DNA from: Candidatus Rokuibacteriota bacterium
Lineage (GTDB): Bacteria; Methylomirabilota; Methylomirabilia; Rokubacteriales; CSP1-6
Reading direction: 5' to 3'
NCBI GenBank assembly: GCA_003220225.1
Contig: QHRU01000060.1
Coordinates: 61,423 to 125,422, forward strand
DNA length: 64,000 nucleotides
In this document: one piece after another, positions 36,188 through 44,327 of the stretch
Layout of the letters: each line of letters opens with the position of its first letter
Position numbering within the stretch: the stretch's first letter is position 1
Made by a program: the position numbers and the translations under genes
Notes under the pieces: model-generated
Told to the model about the DNA's origin: nothing
The model's database searches: none
Seen by the model: the letters and a program-made list of their open reading frames with translations, nothing else

Positions 36188-37858
36188 TCAGAACGCGTCA
36201 GGCTCGCGCGAAATGCGATCGAGGTCGGCGCGTGTGTACGAGCCGAGCGAGCGGAAGTCGAGATCGGTGTAATTCTTGATCCACCGCATCGTGATCTTGA
36301 CGGCCTTGCGATAGCGCTCCTGCGTGGCCGCGTCCTTGGGCCGCCGCGCGAGGATGTCGTCCACCTCTTCCTGCAGCAGGCGCTTGACGAGCGCCGTGTC
36401 GTGGGTCGCCGAGGGTCCTTCCGTCGTCGGCGCTCGATGCCGGACGCGCTGGGCGATCTGCGCGACGGACATGCGGCCCGTCGCGAGGTCCTCCATGAGG
36501 GCGGGGTGCACGCCCGGCTTGCCCTCGAGGCTGTCGATGCCCTTGGCGCCGCGGCCGTTGAGCCAGCCCTCGACGTACTCGATGACCATGCGCGCGTTGC
36601 GGCGTGTCCCCTCGAGGGTGACCGGGCCCGCCGGCACCTCGACCCGCACCGGGTAGTTGTCGGGCTTCGCCATCTCCGGCGTGGGCTTGAAGCCGGAGGC
36701 GATGAGCGTCTTGAACGGGTCGGCCGCCGTCTTCATGTGGAAGATGTGCGCGACCCAGCCGCGGAGGAAGCCCTGCGCCGCCTCCCACTCCTTGTCCTTG
36801 CGGATCGCCTCGCCGGCCACGCGATTGACCTCCGGGTCGGTGCTGGGCAGCGCGGTGGCCATGCCGCCGATCGGGACGGCGCCGCGCTTCAGACAGATCG
36901 CGACGAGCCGGCGGAAGATGTCGGACAGGAACGGTGTCGTCTTGATGTCCACGCCGAAGCGGTCCGGCCAGACGGATTTTGGCTCGGTCATCACGTATTC
37001 GAAGATGGAGGCCTTGAGGTCCCAGCGCGCGGCGTTGAGCCCGGCCGCGTAGGGACCCAGCGCGTGCAGCATCTCCTCCATGAAGTACACGCACGGCAGC
37101 GACTCGACGAGGATGATGCCGCGGATGGTCGCGTTCCTCAGAAACGGCAGCCGCTCGCGGCACGCGTCGAACAGCTCGCGATAGAAGCGCGCCTCGTCGG
37201 GCGTCTCGAGCTTCGGCAGGTAGAAGTAGATGCCCTGGCCGCGGTCGGCCTGCGCGCGGCCGGCGTAGAACAGCGTCAGGGCGGTGCCGAGGATGGCCGC
37301 GTTCACCGGGGTGTCGTCGACGCGCACGTCGGGTTCGTCCAGGTGCATGCCGCGCTCACGATGCATGAAGAACGGCAGCTCGCCCGGCGCGATCTTGTAT
37401 TCGCGCTTGCGCTCGGTGTCGTTGAAATAGAGCTCGCGACTCACCGCGGCCAGCCGGTTGACGGCGGCGCGCACGGTGTCGACGAGTCGGTGGCCGCCCG
37501 AGTCCTCGTCGTCGTCGAGGTCGCCCTCGGCGCGCTCGCCCTCCGGACCGGGGTTGAGCGCGTTGATGAACATCGAGGTGATCGAGCATGGTCCGGAGAT
37601 CTCGATGCCCGGCTTCTTGAGCTCGTCGGGAACGGGCGGCACCTTCCAGTCGCCGGTGGTCGCCTCGCTCGGCGGCAGCGGCGCCGGGCGGCGGCCCGCG
37701 TGCGCGTCGGCGAGCAGCCGCGCGCGGTCGGCGCGCAGCTTCAGCGCGCGCGCGTTCAGGCGATCGTGGAGCGCGGCCAGGAACTCGTTGAAGGCCGGCG
37801 TGAACAGCCGCTCGGCGCCCTCGACCGGCTCGAATCGTACGCGTGACGTCGGCGTCAT
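36188..37858 (-). CDS. aceB: Malate synthase A-type
   Basis: Condenses glyoxylate and acetyl-CoA to malate (glyoxylate shunt). The 556-aa length fits the A form. Conserved segments: RGIILVESLPCVYFMEEML with the Glu near the Mg site, AAGLNAARWDLKASIFEYV (the family signature, usually GLNCGRWDY), PIGGMATALP and the C-terminal IEYVEGWLNGRGAKGI. The signature has two substitutions relative to the usual form. I chose ATG 37858, preceded by AGGAGA; the frame is open further upstream into repeat DNA. Isocitrate lyase is not in the window. Confidence 0.9.
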   Translation of the reverse strand: MTPTSRVRFEPVEGAERLFTPAFNEFLAALHDRLNARALKLRADRARLLADAHAGRRPAPLPPSEATTGDWKVPPVPDELKKPGIEISGPCSITSMFINALNPGPEGERAEGDLDDDEDSGGHRLVDTVRAAVNRLAAVSRELYFNDTERKREYKIAPGELPFFMHRERGMHLDEPDVRVDDTPVNAAILGTALTLFYAGRAQADRGQGIYFYLPKLETPDEARFYRELFDACRERLPFLRNATIRGIILVESLPCVYFMEEMLHALGPYAAGLNAARWDLKASIFEYVMTEPKSVWPDRFGVDIKTTPFLSDIFRRLVAICLKRGAVPIGGMATALPSTDPEVNRVAGEAIRKDKEWEAAQGFLRGWVAHIFHMKTAADPFKTLIASGFKPTPEMAKPDNYPVRVEVPAGPVTLEGTRRNARMVIEYVEGWLNGRGAKGIDSLEGKPGVHPALMEDLATGRMSVAQIAQRVRHRAPTTEGPSATHDTALVKRLLQEEVDDILARRPKDAATQERYRKAVKITMRWIKNYTDLDFRSLGSYTRADLDRISREPDAF

Positions 37859-37935
37859 CGGTTCGCGTTCTCCTGCGCCGGAAGGTCGGCGAATTGAGGC
37901 CGTTTTCGCATGGCGGCCCCGTGGTGTCAATGGAG

Positions 37936-37961
37936 ATGGGGGGCCCCGAAATGGCCCCCCA
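37936..37961. repeat. Palindromic repeat, copy 2
   Basis: Same stem as copies 1 and 3 (GGGGGGCC ... GGCCCCCC) around CCGAAAT, followed at 37962-38009 by one 48-bp unit of the type duplicated at 19155. The whole segment is flanked by near-identical 24-bp direct repeats (37910-37933 and 38009-38032, both ending GTGGTGTCAATGG). It lies between divergent genes, so here it cannot serve simply as a terminator. Confidence 0.8.
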
Positions 37962-38049
37962 CCCCCCAAACGCTCGGGGCGCCCCGGCGGAGCCGTGACG
38001 CCCCTCGAATGGCGGCGTCGTGGTGTCAATGGCAGAATGGCGCTCCGCC

Positions 38050-38448
38050 ATGGCCCCGCCTCGACGCTTCCGCGGTCTCGGTAAAGGACGCAAGACGCGC
38101 CGCGCCCTGGAGCGCGGCGGCCTCGGACCGGCGGCGCGGCTCAACCGTACGCTCGGCGCGTGGGACGGCGTGCGCATCACGCCGATGTTCGGGCGCTGGG
38201 GCTACTTCGTCGGCGCGCGCCTCTTCGCGTGCTTTCCGCTGGCGCGCAAGGAGACGGATCTCTGGATCCGGCTCTCGCCTGGAGACCAGGGCAGGGCGCT
38301 CCGTGAGCCGGGCGTGCGGCCGCATCGCCGCTTCGCGCGGCGCGGCTGGATCGAGCTCGACCTCACCGACGACGCCGACGTGCCGCGCGCGCTCCGCTGG
38401 CTTCGGCGCGCCCATGCGGCCGATCTCCCCGCCGAGGAGGGCGACTGA
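38050..38448 (+). CDS. Small protein, TfoX/YjbR- or DUF5519-like
   Basis: A 132-aa basic protein. The core GVRITPMFGRWGYFVGARLF followed by a Trp-Ile-Arg-Leu strand and a final GWIELDL ... ADVPRALRWLRRAHA resembles the small TfoX N-terminal/YjbR fold, though a DUF5519-type relationship is also possible. No catalytic motif is visible. The start is uncertain: in-frame GTG 38020 and ATG 38029 lie in repeat DNA, ATG 38050 is just outside it. It ends two bases before the MBL-fold gene, so the two are co-transcribed. Confidence 0.65.
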   Translation: MAPPRRFRGLGKGRKTRRALERGGLGPAARLNRTLGAWDGVRITPMFGRWGYFVGARLFACFPLARKETDLWIRLSPGDQGRALREPGVRPHRRFARRGWIELDLTDDADVPRALRWLRRAHAADLPAEEGD

Positions 38449-38450
38449 GG

Positions 38451-39704
38451 GTGGGCGCCGTGCTCGAGCTGGCGGAGCGATTCTGGCGCGGCGAGGTGCG
38501 GGGGCCGGACCTCGTGCGGGCCACGGGCGCCGTGGAGGAGATCGCGCCCGGGGTGCTGTTCGTCCACGCCTTCGCCAACGTGACGGCGCTCCGCACGGAC
38601 GCCGGGCTCGTGCTGGTGGACACGGGCAACTACCGCGCGCGCGACAAGACCTTCGCCGCCGTGCGCGGCTGGGACGGCGCCCCGCTCGCCGCCGCCGTCT
38701 ACACGCACGGTCACGTCGATCACGCGTGCGGCCTGCCGCCGTTCCTCGAGGAGGCCCGGACGCGCAGCTGGCCACGCCCGCGCATCGTGGGTCACCGCGA
38801 CGTCGCGCGGCGCTTCGATCGCTATCGCGCGACCGCGCCGTGGAACGGGCTGATCAACGCGCGGCAGTTCTCGATCGCGCCGTCGTGGCCGACGGCGTAC
38901 GACTACCCCGACACGACGTACGCCGACACGCACCGGCTCGAGATCGGCGGCGTGGCGCTCGAGCTGACGCACGCGCGCGGCGAGACCGACGACCACACGT
39001 GGCTCTGGTGGCCCGCGCGGCGGATGCTCTTCACCGGCGACCTCTTCTTCTGGGTCGCGCCCAACGCCGGCAATCCGCAGAAGGTGCAGCGGTACGCGGC
39101 GGAGTGGGCGGCCGCGCTGCGCGCGATGGCGGCGCGCGGCGCCGAGCTGCTCGTGCCCGGTCACGGCGTGCCCGTCGTCGGTGCCGGCCGCGTGCGGCAG
39201 GTGCTGGAGGACACGGCGGAGTGGCTGGAGACACTCGAGCGCGAGACGGTCGCCCGCATGAACGCCGGCGCCACGCTGGAGCAGATCCTCGCGGAGGTGC
39301 GGCCGCCGGCGCATCTGGCCGACCGGCCGTACCTCCAGCCCGTCTACGACGAGCCGGAGTTCGTCGTGCGCAACGTGTGGCGCCTCTACGGTGGCTGGTG
39401 GGACGGGGTGCCCGCGCACCTCAAGCCGGCGCCGGAGGCGACGCTGGGCCGCGAGGTGGCCGCGCTGGCCGGCGGCGTCGGCGCGCTCGTGGCGCGGGCG
39501 ACGGCGCTCGCCGCGAGCGGTGATCTCGCCCTGGCGTCGCATCTCGCCGACTGGGCCGTCGCCGCGGCCCCCGACGATCGCGCCGCCCACGCCGCGCGCG
39601 CGGCGATCTACGAGGCGCGGGCGGAGGCGTCGGCGGCGCTCATGACCCGCGGGATCTTCGCCGCCGTCGCGCGCGAGTCGGCCGAGAAAGCGGGCGGTCG
39701 CTGA
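38451..39704 (+). CDS. MBL-fold metallo-hydrolase, alkylsulfatase-like
   Basis: A 417-aa zinc hydrolase. The metal site HGHVDH appears in VYTHGHVDHACG (about 82-93), with ELTHARGETDDHTWL, LFTGDLFFW and LVPGHGVP supplying the other ligands. After the MBL domain comes an alpha-helical dimerisation-like domain (YGGWWDGVPAHLKPAPE onward) as in linear primary alkylsulfatases; the YxGWxDG motif is characteristic. No signal peptide. GTG start. Substrate specificity is unproven; quorum lactones and sulfate esters are both hydrolysed by relatives. Confidence 0.87.
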   Translation: MGAVLELAERFWRGEVRGPDLVRATGAVEEIAPGVLFVHAFANVTALRTDAGLVLVDTGNYRARDKTFAAVRGWDGAPLAAAVYTHGHVDHACGLPPFLEEARTRSWPRPRIVGHRDVARRFDRYRATAPWNGLINARQFSIAPSWPTAYDYPDTTYADTHRLEIGGVALELTHARGETDDHTWLWWPARRMLFTGDLFFWVAPNAGNPQKVQRYAAEWAAALRAMAARGAELLVPGHGVPVVGAGRVRQVLEDTAEWLETLERETVARMNAGATLEQILAEVRPPAHLADRPYLQPVYDEPEFVVRNVWRLYGGWWDGVPAHLKPAPEATLGREVAALAGGVGALVARATALAASGDLALASHLADWAVAAAPDDRAAHAARAAIYEARAEASAALMTRGIFAAVARESAEKAGGR

Positions 39705-39718
39705 GCGGATGGCCGAGG

Positions 39719-39743
39719 ACCGCCCCGGGTTTCCCGGGGCGGT
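39719..39743. terminator. GC hairpin between convergent genes
   Basis: ACCGCCCCGGG (39719-39729), loop TTT, CCCGGGGCGGT (39733-39743): a perfect 11-bp stem 15 bp after the MBL-fold stop. No T-tract follows, so it may stop polymerase by structure alone or protect the 3' end. Confidence 0.55.
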
Positions 39744-39760
39744 TCCGAGCGGTGGGGGGT

Positions 39761-39787
39761 ATGGGGGGCCATTTCGGGGCCCCCCAT
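39761..39787. repeat. Palindromic repeat, copy 3 (inverted orientation)
   Basis: ATGGGGGGCC, loop ATTTCGG, GGCCCCCCAT: perfect 10-bp stem, the reverse complement of copy 2 including its loop. It ends 7 bp before the convergent transporter gene's stop and lies next to another hairpin, so the space between the two convergent genes is made of two stem-loops. Confidence 0.8.
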
Positions 39788-39794
39788 CTCACGT

Positions 39795-41054
39795 TCAACG
39801 AATCTCCGGCGGCGGGCCCGCCGCCCGCGCGCGGCGCTCGATCGCGGGGATGTCGACAAGTGGCAGCAGGAAGTAGGCGGCCGCCGTCATCGCCGCCGAG
39901 ATCCAGACGAGCGTGCTGTAGCTGGTCCACTCGTAGAGGTAGCCGCCGAAGACCTGCGAGCCCTGCACACCCAGGTTGTAGACCGACATCAGCAGTGCGA
40001 AGAACGTGCCCTCCGCGTGCCGGGGACACGCCTTGGCCGCGAGGTCGAGGAAGGCGAGCTGGGTGATCATTCCGATGCCGCCGAACACCGTGTCGATCGC
40101 GATCGCGGATCGCCGGTCGTTGTAGAAGAGGTAGGCGAGCGTCCCGACGGTGCTGACGGCGATGGCCAAGACGATGATGCGGTGCAGCGACACCCGGCGC
40201 GACAGGGGCGCGTAGGCGGCAGCGCCCACGATGGCGGCGCCGGCGGTCAGCGACCCGAGGAGGCCGATGAACTGCTGGCTGAACTTCAGCGTGTCGGTCT
40301 GGAAGTAAAAGAGCGGGATGCCGATCGAGGGACTGAAGGTCCAGAAGAAGATGAAGCCGGCGACCACCCACATCGTGCGGTCCCGGACCGCGCTCCGGAT
40401 GCCCCGCCACGCCTCGCGAAACTCCTCGCGCTGCGACTTCGCCGGCGCCTCGTGGATGAAGGCGACGCCCATGACGAGCGCCAGGAAGGGAAAACAGGCG
40501 GCGATGAGGAAGCCCGCCTGCAAGAGACGGTGCTGCGCCAGGTAGCCGCCCACGATGCCGACCAGGAGGATCGCGACGTTGATGGCCGTCCACTGGACCG
40601 ACTGGAACGCGCCCGTGAGGCCGAGCGGCTTGCCGTTCTCGACCATCATCGCGTCCGTGAGGACGTCGGTGAACGCGATGCCGAGGCCCATGATCAGCAT
40701 GAAGACGGCGAGCTTCGAGTACGTCGGCTCGCCCACCAACCCCAGCGCGATGCCCGCCAGCGTGGCCAGGGCCGAGGTGAGGAGGAAGTAGCTCTTTCGC
40801 CGGGTCCCGAAGAGCGGAAAGGAGTCGGAAATCATGCCGTAGAGGGGCTTGATGACCCACGGGAGGAGGATGATCGTTCCGAACTTGCCGACCTGGGACG
40901 GCGACATCCCGAGGCGCTCCTTCAGCGTGAGGGTCAGGACCTGGTCGGCGACGTGGTACATGCCCTGCGAGAAGTAGACGACGGCGAAGAGGATCGCAAG
41001 CCGGCGCGCGTCGGCCGACTTGAACGGATTCAGGCGGTCGAGCGGACCGGGCAT
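39795..41054 (-). CDS. BT1/folate-biopterin-type major facilitator transporter
   Basis: A 419-aa membrane protein with about 12 hydrophobic helices. YFSQGMYHVADQVLTLTLKERLGMSPSQVGK and LLPWVIKPLYGMISDSFPLFGTRRKSYF match the conserved first loops of the BT1 family, including the MFS-type basic motif between helices 2 and 3. Substrate unknown; pterins, folates or siderophore-like compounds are transported by relatives. It is divergent from a molybdopterin enzyme gene with 29 bp between the starts, so supply of a pterin is conceivable but speculative. Confidence 0.85.
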   Translation of the reverse strand: MPGPLDRLNPFKSADARRLAILFAVVYFSQGMYHVADQVLTLTLKERLGMSPSQVGKFGTIILLPWVIKPLYGMISDSFPLFGTRRKSYFLLTSALATLAGIALGLVGEPTYSKLAVFMLIMGLGIAFTDVLTDAMMVENGKPLGLTGAFQSVQWTAINVAILLVGIVGGYLAQHRLLQAGFLIAACFPFLALVMGVAFIHEAPAKSQREEFREAWRGIRSAVRDRTMWVVAGFIFFWTFSPSIGIPLFYFQTDTLKFSQQFIGLLGSLTAGAAIVGAAAYAPLSRRVSLHRIIVLAIAVSTVGTLAYLFYNDRRSAIAIDTVFGGIGMITQLAFLDLAAKACPRHAEGTFFALLMSVYNLGVQGSQVFGGYLYEWTSYSTLVWISAAMTAAAYFLLPLVDIPAIERRARAAGPPPEIR

Positions 41055-41083
41055 CGGCGGCCATCATAGTCTAGAATCCGCTC

Positions 41084-43123
41084 ATGCACTCGGTGTGTCC
41101 GCACGATTGTCCGTCCTGCTGCAGTCTCGAGGTCGACGTCGTCGACGGCCGGATCGCGGACGTCACCGGCACGCCCGGGCACCCCTTCACGCAGGGCGTG
41201 ATCTGCGGCAAGGTGCGCGAGTACGCCGAGCGCGTTCACTCGCCGCTGCGCGTGCTCACGCCGCTGCGCCGGGTCGGCGCCAAGGGCGAGGGGCGCTTCG
41301 AGCGGATCTCGTGGGACGACGCGGTTGCGGAGATCGCGCGGCGCTGGCGCGGCATCATCGCGGACCACGGGGGCGAGGCGATCCTGCCGTTCTCGTACGC
41401 GGGCTCGATGGGCCAGGTGCAGTTCTACGCGGGCCACCCGCTCTTCCACGCGCTCGGCGCCAGCCGGCTCGACCGCTCGATCTGCGTGTCCACGGCCTAC
41501 ACGGGCTGGCGGGCCACGGTGGGGCAGGTGACGGGCAACGACTCCGAGCAGATGGTCGGCGCCGACCTCGTCGTGCTGTGGGGCGTCAACGCCGCGTACT
41601 CGACGATCAACGTGATGACGCTCGTGAAGCAGGCGCGACAGGCCGGCGCCCACGTCGTCGTCATCGATCCGTATCGCACGCCGACGGCCGTGCAGGGCGA
41701 CGAGCATCTCCCGGTGAGGCCGGGCAGCGACGGCGCGCTCGCGCTGGCCGTCATGCACGTGCTGATCGGCGAGGGCCTCGTGGACTGCGAGTACGTCGAG
41801 CGCGCGACGCTGGGCTTCGACGCGCTGGCCGAGCACGTCAAGGCCTGGCCGCCCGAGCGCGTGGCGCCGCTCGTGGGCCTCGACGCATCGAGCATCGTCG
41901 CCTTCGCGCGCCGCTATGGCGCCAGCCCGCGCGCGTTCATCCGCGTCGGCATCGGGCTCTCGCGCCACGACAACGGCGGGATGACCTGCCGCACCATCGC
42001 GTGTCTGCCGGCGCTGACGGGCGCCTACGCCGATCCTCACGGCGGCGCCCTGCTGTCCTCCGGCGGCGCGTTCGCGATGGACATGCGCGCGCTCGAGCGC
42101 CCCGACCTCATGCCGGCGCCGCCGCCGCGCGTGATCAACATGATCCGGCTCGGCCGCGCGCTGACGGATCGAGACATGGCGCCGCCGGTGAAGACGCTCT
42201 ACGTGTACTCGTCGAATCCGGCCGCCGTGTGTCCGAACCAGACGCTGGTCCTGCGCGGGCTCGCCCGCGAGGACCTCTTCACGGTGGTGCACGAGCAGGT
42301 GATGACGGACACCGCGCACTACGCCGACCTCGTGCTGCCGGCGACGACGTCGATGGAGCACGCGGACCTGTACCGCTCGTTCGGCCACTTCTACTTCCAG
42401 TATGCCGAGCCGGTGATCGCCCCGCAGGGCGAGGCGCGATCGAACTGGGACGTCTTCGCCGCGCTGGCGCGGGCGCTGGGCGTGGCCACGGATCACTACG
42501 CGCGCGGCCACGACGCGGCGCTCCGGAACGCGCTCGCCGGCGGAGCGCCGCACGTCAGCGCCATCACGCTCGAGCGGCTCAAGCGCGAACCATCGGTGCG
42601 GCTGGCGCTGCCGCGGCCCTACATGCCGTTCGCGGAAGGCGCGCCGACGCCGTCGGGCAAGGTCGAGTTCGTCTCCGCGTCGCTCGCCGCGCAGGGCCTG
42701 CCCGCGCTGCCGACGTGGGCGCCGCTCGCCGAGGGTCCGCAGCGCGCCGAGCTCGCCGCGCGGTTTCCGCTGCAGTGCATCGTCCCGCCGAACCGCTTCT
42801 TCCTGAACTCGTCGTTCAGCCAGTCGGAGCGGCTGCGGCGCCGGCAGGGGACACCCACCGTGATGCTCGCGGCGGACGACGCCTCGCGGCGCGGCATCGC
42901 CGACGGCGACGCGGTGCGCGTCGAGAGCCCGCGTGGCGCCGCCCGCTTCACCGCGCGCGTCACCGACGCCACCCGGCCCGGCGTGGCCGTGATCGAGGGG
43001 ATCTGGTGGCACCGCTTCCACCCCGGCGGCCGCGGCGTCAACGTCCTCACCGACGATCGCGTGACGGATATGGGCGGCGGGCCCGCCTTCCACTCGAACC
43101 TCGTCGAAGTCACGCGCGCGTAG
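41084..43123 (+). CDS. Molybdopterin-dependent oxidoreductase (DMSO reductase family)
   Basis: A 679-aa protein. Cysteine ligands for a [4Fe-4S] cluster open the chain: CPHDCPSCC (5-13) and GVICGK with the Cys about 27 residues later, then the long alpha/beta domains binding bis-MGD (LVVLWGVNAAYS, HVVVIDPYRTPTA, MTDTAHYADLVLPATTSMEHAD) and the C-terminal MoCo-binding beta-barrel. No Tat signal is present, so it acts in the cytoplasm. No partner subunits are adjacent. Members annotated as formate dehydrogenase-like or pyrogallol hydroxytransferase-like have this architecture; the substrate is undetermined. Confidence 0.9.
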   Translation: MHSVCPHDCPSCCSLEVDVVDGRIADVTGTPGHPFTQGVICGKVREYAERVHSPLRVLTPLRRVGAKGEGRFERISWDDAVAEIARRWRGIIADHGGEAILPFSYAGSMGQVQFYAGHPLFHALGASRLDRSICVSTAYTGWRATVGQVTGNDSEQMVGADLVVLWGVNAAYSTINVMTLVKQARQAGAHVVVIDPYRTPTAVQGDEHLPVRPGSDGALALAVMHVLIGEGLVDCEYVERATLGFDALAEHVKAWPPERVAPLVGLDASSIVAFARRYGASPRAFIRVGIGLSRHDNGGMTCRTIACLPALTGAYADPHGGALLSSGGAFAMDMRALERPDLMPAPPPRVINMIRLGRALTDRDMAPPVKTLYVYSSNPAAVCPNQTLVLRGLAREDLFTVVHEQVMTDTAHYADLVLPATTSMEHADLYRSFGHFYFQYAEPVIAPQGEARSNWDVFAALARALGVATDHYARGHDAALRNALAGGAPHVSAITLERLKREPSVRLALPRPYMPFAEGAPTPSGKVEFVSASLAAQGLPALPTWAPLAEGPQRAELAARFPLQCIVPPNRFFLNSSFSQSERLRRRQGTPTVMLAADDASRRGIADGDAVRVESPRGAARFTARVTDATRPGVAVIEGIWWHRFHPGGRGVNVLTDDRVTDMGGGPAFHSNLVEVTRA

Positions 43124-43139
43124 CGGTTGCCGTCGTCTC

Positions 43140-43290
43140 GCGGCCGGCGCCGGGCCGGGGCGGCCCTGTGAGACCACGCAAATCAACGAAGCGGTGCGCC
43201 TGTCAGCGAGCCACGGGGATACCGCCGGGACCGACGCCGTACCCAGAAGCCACGGGTCTCACAGGGCCGCCCCGGCCCGGCGCCGGCCGC
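43140..43290. mobile_element. MITE-like element with perfect 36-bp terminal inverted repeats
   Basis: The left end 43140-43175 and right end 43255-43290 are exact reverse complements over 36 bp; the 79-bp centre is unique apart from its homology to the 136-bp units of the array at 35486-36186. It has no coding capacity. It lies between the convergent molybdopterin enzyme and coaA genes. No clear target-site duplication is visible at its ends. Confidence 0.8.
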
Positions 43291-43307
43291 ACGCGACGGC
43301 GATCGCC

Positions 43308-43345
43308 ACGACGCCGCCGGGACCGACGCTGTACCCAGAAGCCAA
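43308..43345. repeat. Partial second copy of the MITE-like element's core
   Basis: About 38 bp (GCCGGGACCGACGCTGTACC and flanks) repeat the core of the neighbouring element at 43216-43253 with few changes, but the terminal inverted repeats are absent. It sits 44 bp before the end of coaA. Confidence 0.7.
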
Positions 43346-43388
43346 TCGAGGCGACGTCACGCCGGTCGGTCGTCGCCGAGCGGCGGCG

Positions 43389-44315
43389 TCACCGCTTCTG
43401 CAACCGGACGCTCTGCACCGAGTGATCGGGCGCTTTTTCGAGGATGAGCTGGGCCCGCTCCCGGGTCGGCAGGATATTCTCGATGAGGTTCGGCTCGTTG
43501 ATGTCGTGCCAGATCGCGGCGGCCACCGTCTCAGCGTCGTCATCGGTCAGCTCGGCGTAGCGGTGGAAGTACGACGACGGATCCTGGAACGCGGTCTTGC
43601 GCAATGCGAAGAAGCGCTCGACGTACCAGCGGCGGATGTCGCCGACCTCGGCGTCGACGTAGACCGTGAAGTCGAAGAAGTCCGAGGGGAAGAGGTGTTG
43701 CGGCGGCGATGACGGGTCTCCCGCCTGGAGAATGTTGAGGCCCTCGACGATCAGCACGTCGGGTTGATCGACCGTCTGAAACTGTCCGGGGACGATGTCG
43801 TAGGTGAGATGGGAGTAGACCGGCACCGTCACGTCTCGCTCCCCGGCCTTGATCTTCGACAGGAACGTGATGAGAGCCCGGAGATCGTAGCTTTCGGGGA
43901 AGCCCTTGCGTTGCAGGATCCCGCGCTCTTCCAGGATGTGGCGCGGGTAGAGAAAGCCGTCGGTCGCGACCAGGTCGACCTTCGGGTGATCGGGCCAGCG
44001 ACCCAGCAGAGCCTGCATGATCCGCGCGGTCGTGCTCTTGCCGACGGCCACGCTGCCGGCGAGGCCGATGAGGTACGGCGCGCGTGCCGCCGTCGTGTTC
44101 AGGAAGGTGGCGGTCGCTCCGCGGAGGGCCTGGCGGGCGCCGATATGCAGGTTGATGAGCCGCGACAGCGGCAGATAGATCTCCGTCACCTCGTCGAGCG
44201 ACACGCGGTCGTTGAGTCCACGGAGGCCGGCCAGGTCGGCCTCGCTGAGAGTCAGTGCGGCGTCCGCGCGGAGCCGGGCCCATTCTTCTCGCGTGAAGCG
44301 GTGATATCGGGACAG
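43389..44315 (-). CDS. coaA: Type I pantothenate kinase with apparent CTG start
   Basis: Phosphorylates pantothenate, first step of coenzyme A synthesis. P-loop GSVAVGKST at 87-95 and [34 protein letters not shown] and [11 protein letters not shown] match E. coli CoaA throughout. A standard start (GTG 44204) would remove 37 residues that align well with the family ([11 protein letters not shown] ... [14 protein letters not shown]). The frame is open upstream to a TAG, and within that interval only CTG at 44315, 9 bases after AGAGG, looks usable, giving the normal 308 aa. It lies 12 bp after hpnN on the same strand. Confidence 0.88.
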   Translation of the reverse strand: MSRYHRFTREEWARLRADAALTLSEADLAGLRGLNDRVSLDEVTEIYLPLSRLINLHIGARQALRGATATFLNTTAARAPYLIGLAGSVAVGKSTTARIMQALLGRWPDHPKVDLVATDGFLYPRHILEERGILQRKGFPESYDLRALITFLSKIKAGERDVTVPVYSHLTYDIVPGQFQTVDQPDVLIVEGLNILQAGDPSSPPQHLFPSDFFDFTVYVDAEVGDIRRWYVERFFALRKTAFQDPSSYFHRYAELTDDDAETVAAAIWHDINEPNLIENILPTRERAQLILEKAPDHSVQSVRLQKR

Positions 44316-44327
44316 CGCCGTGAGCCT

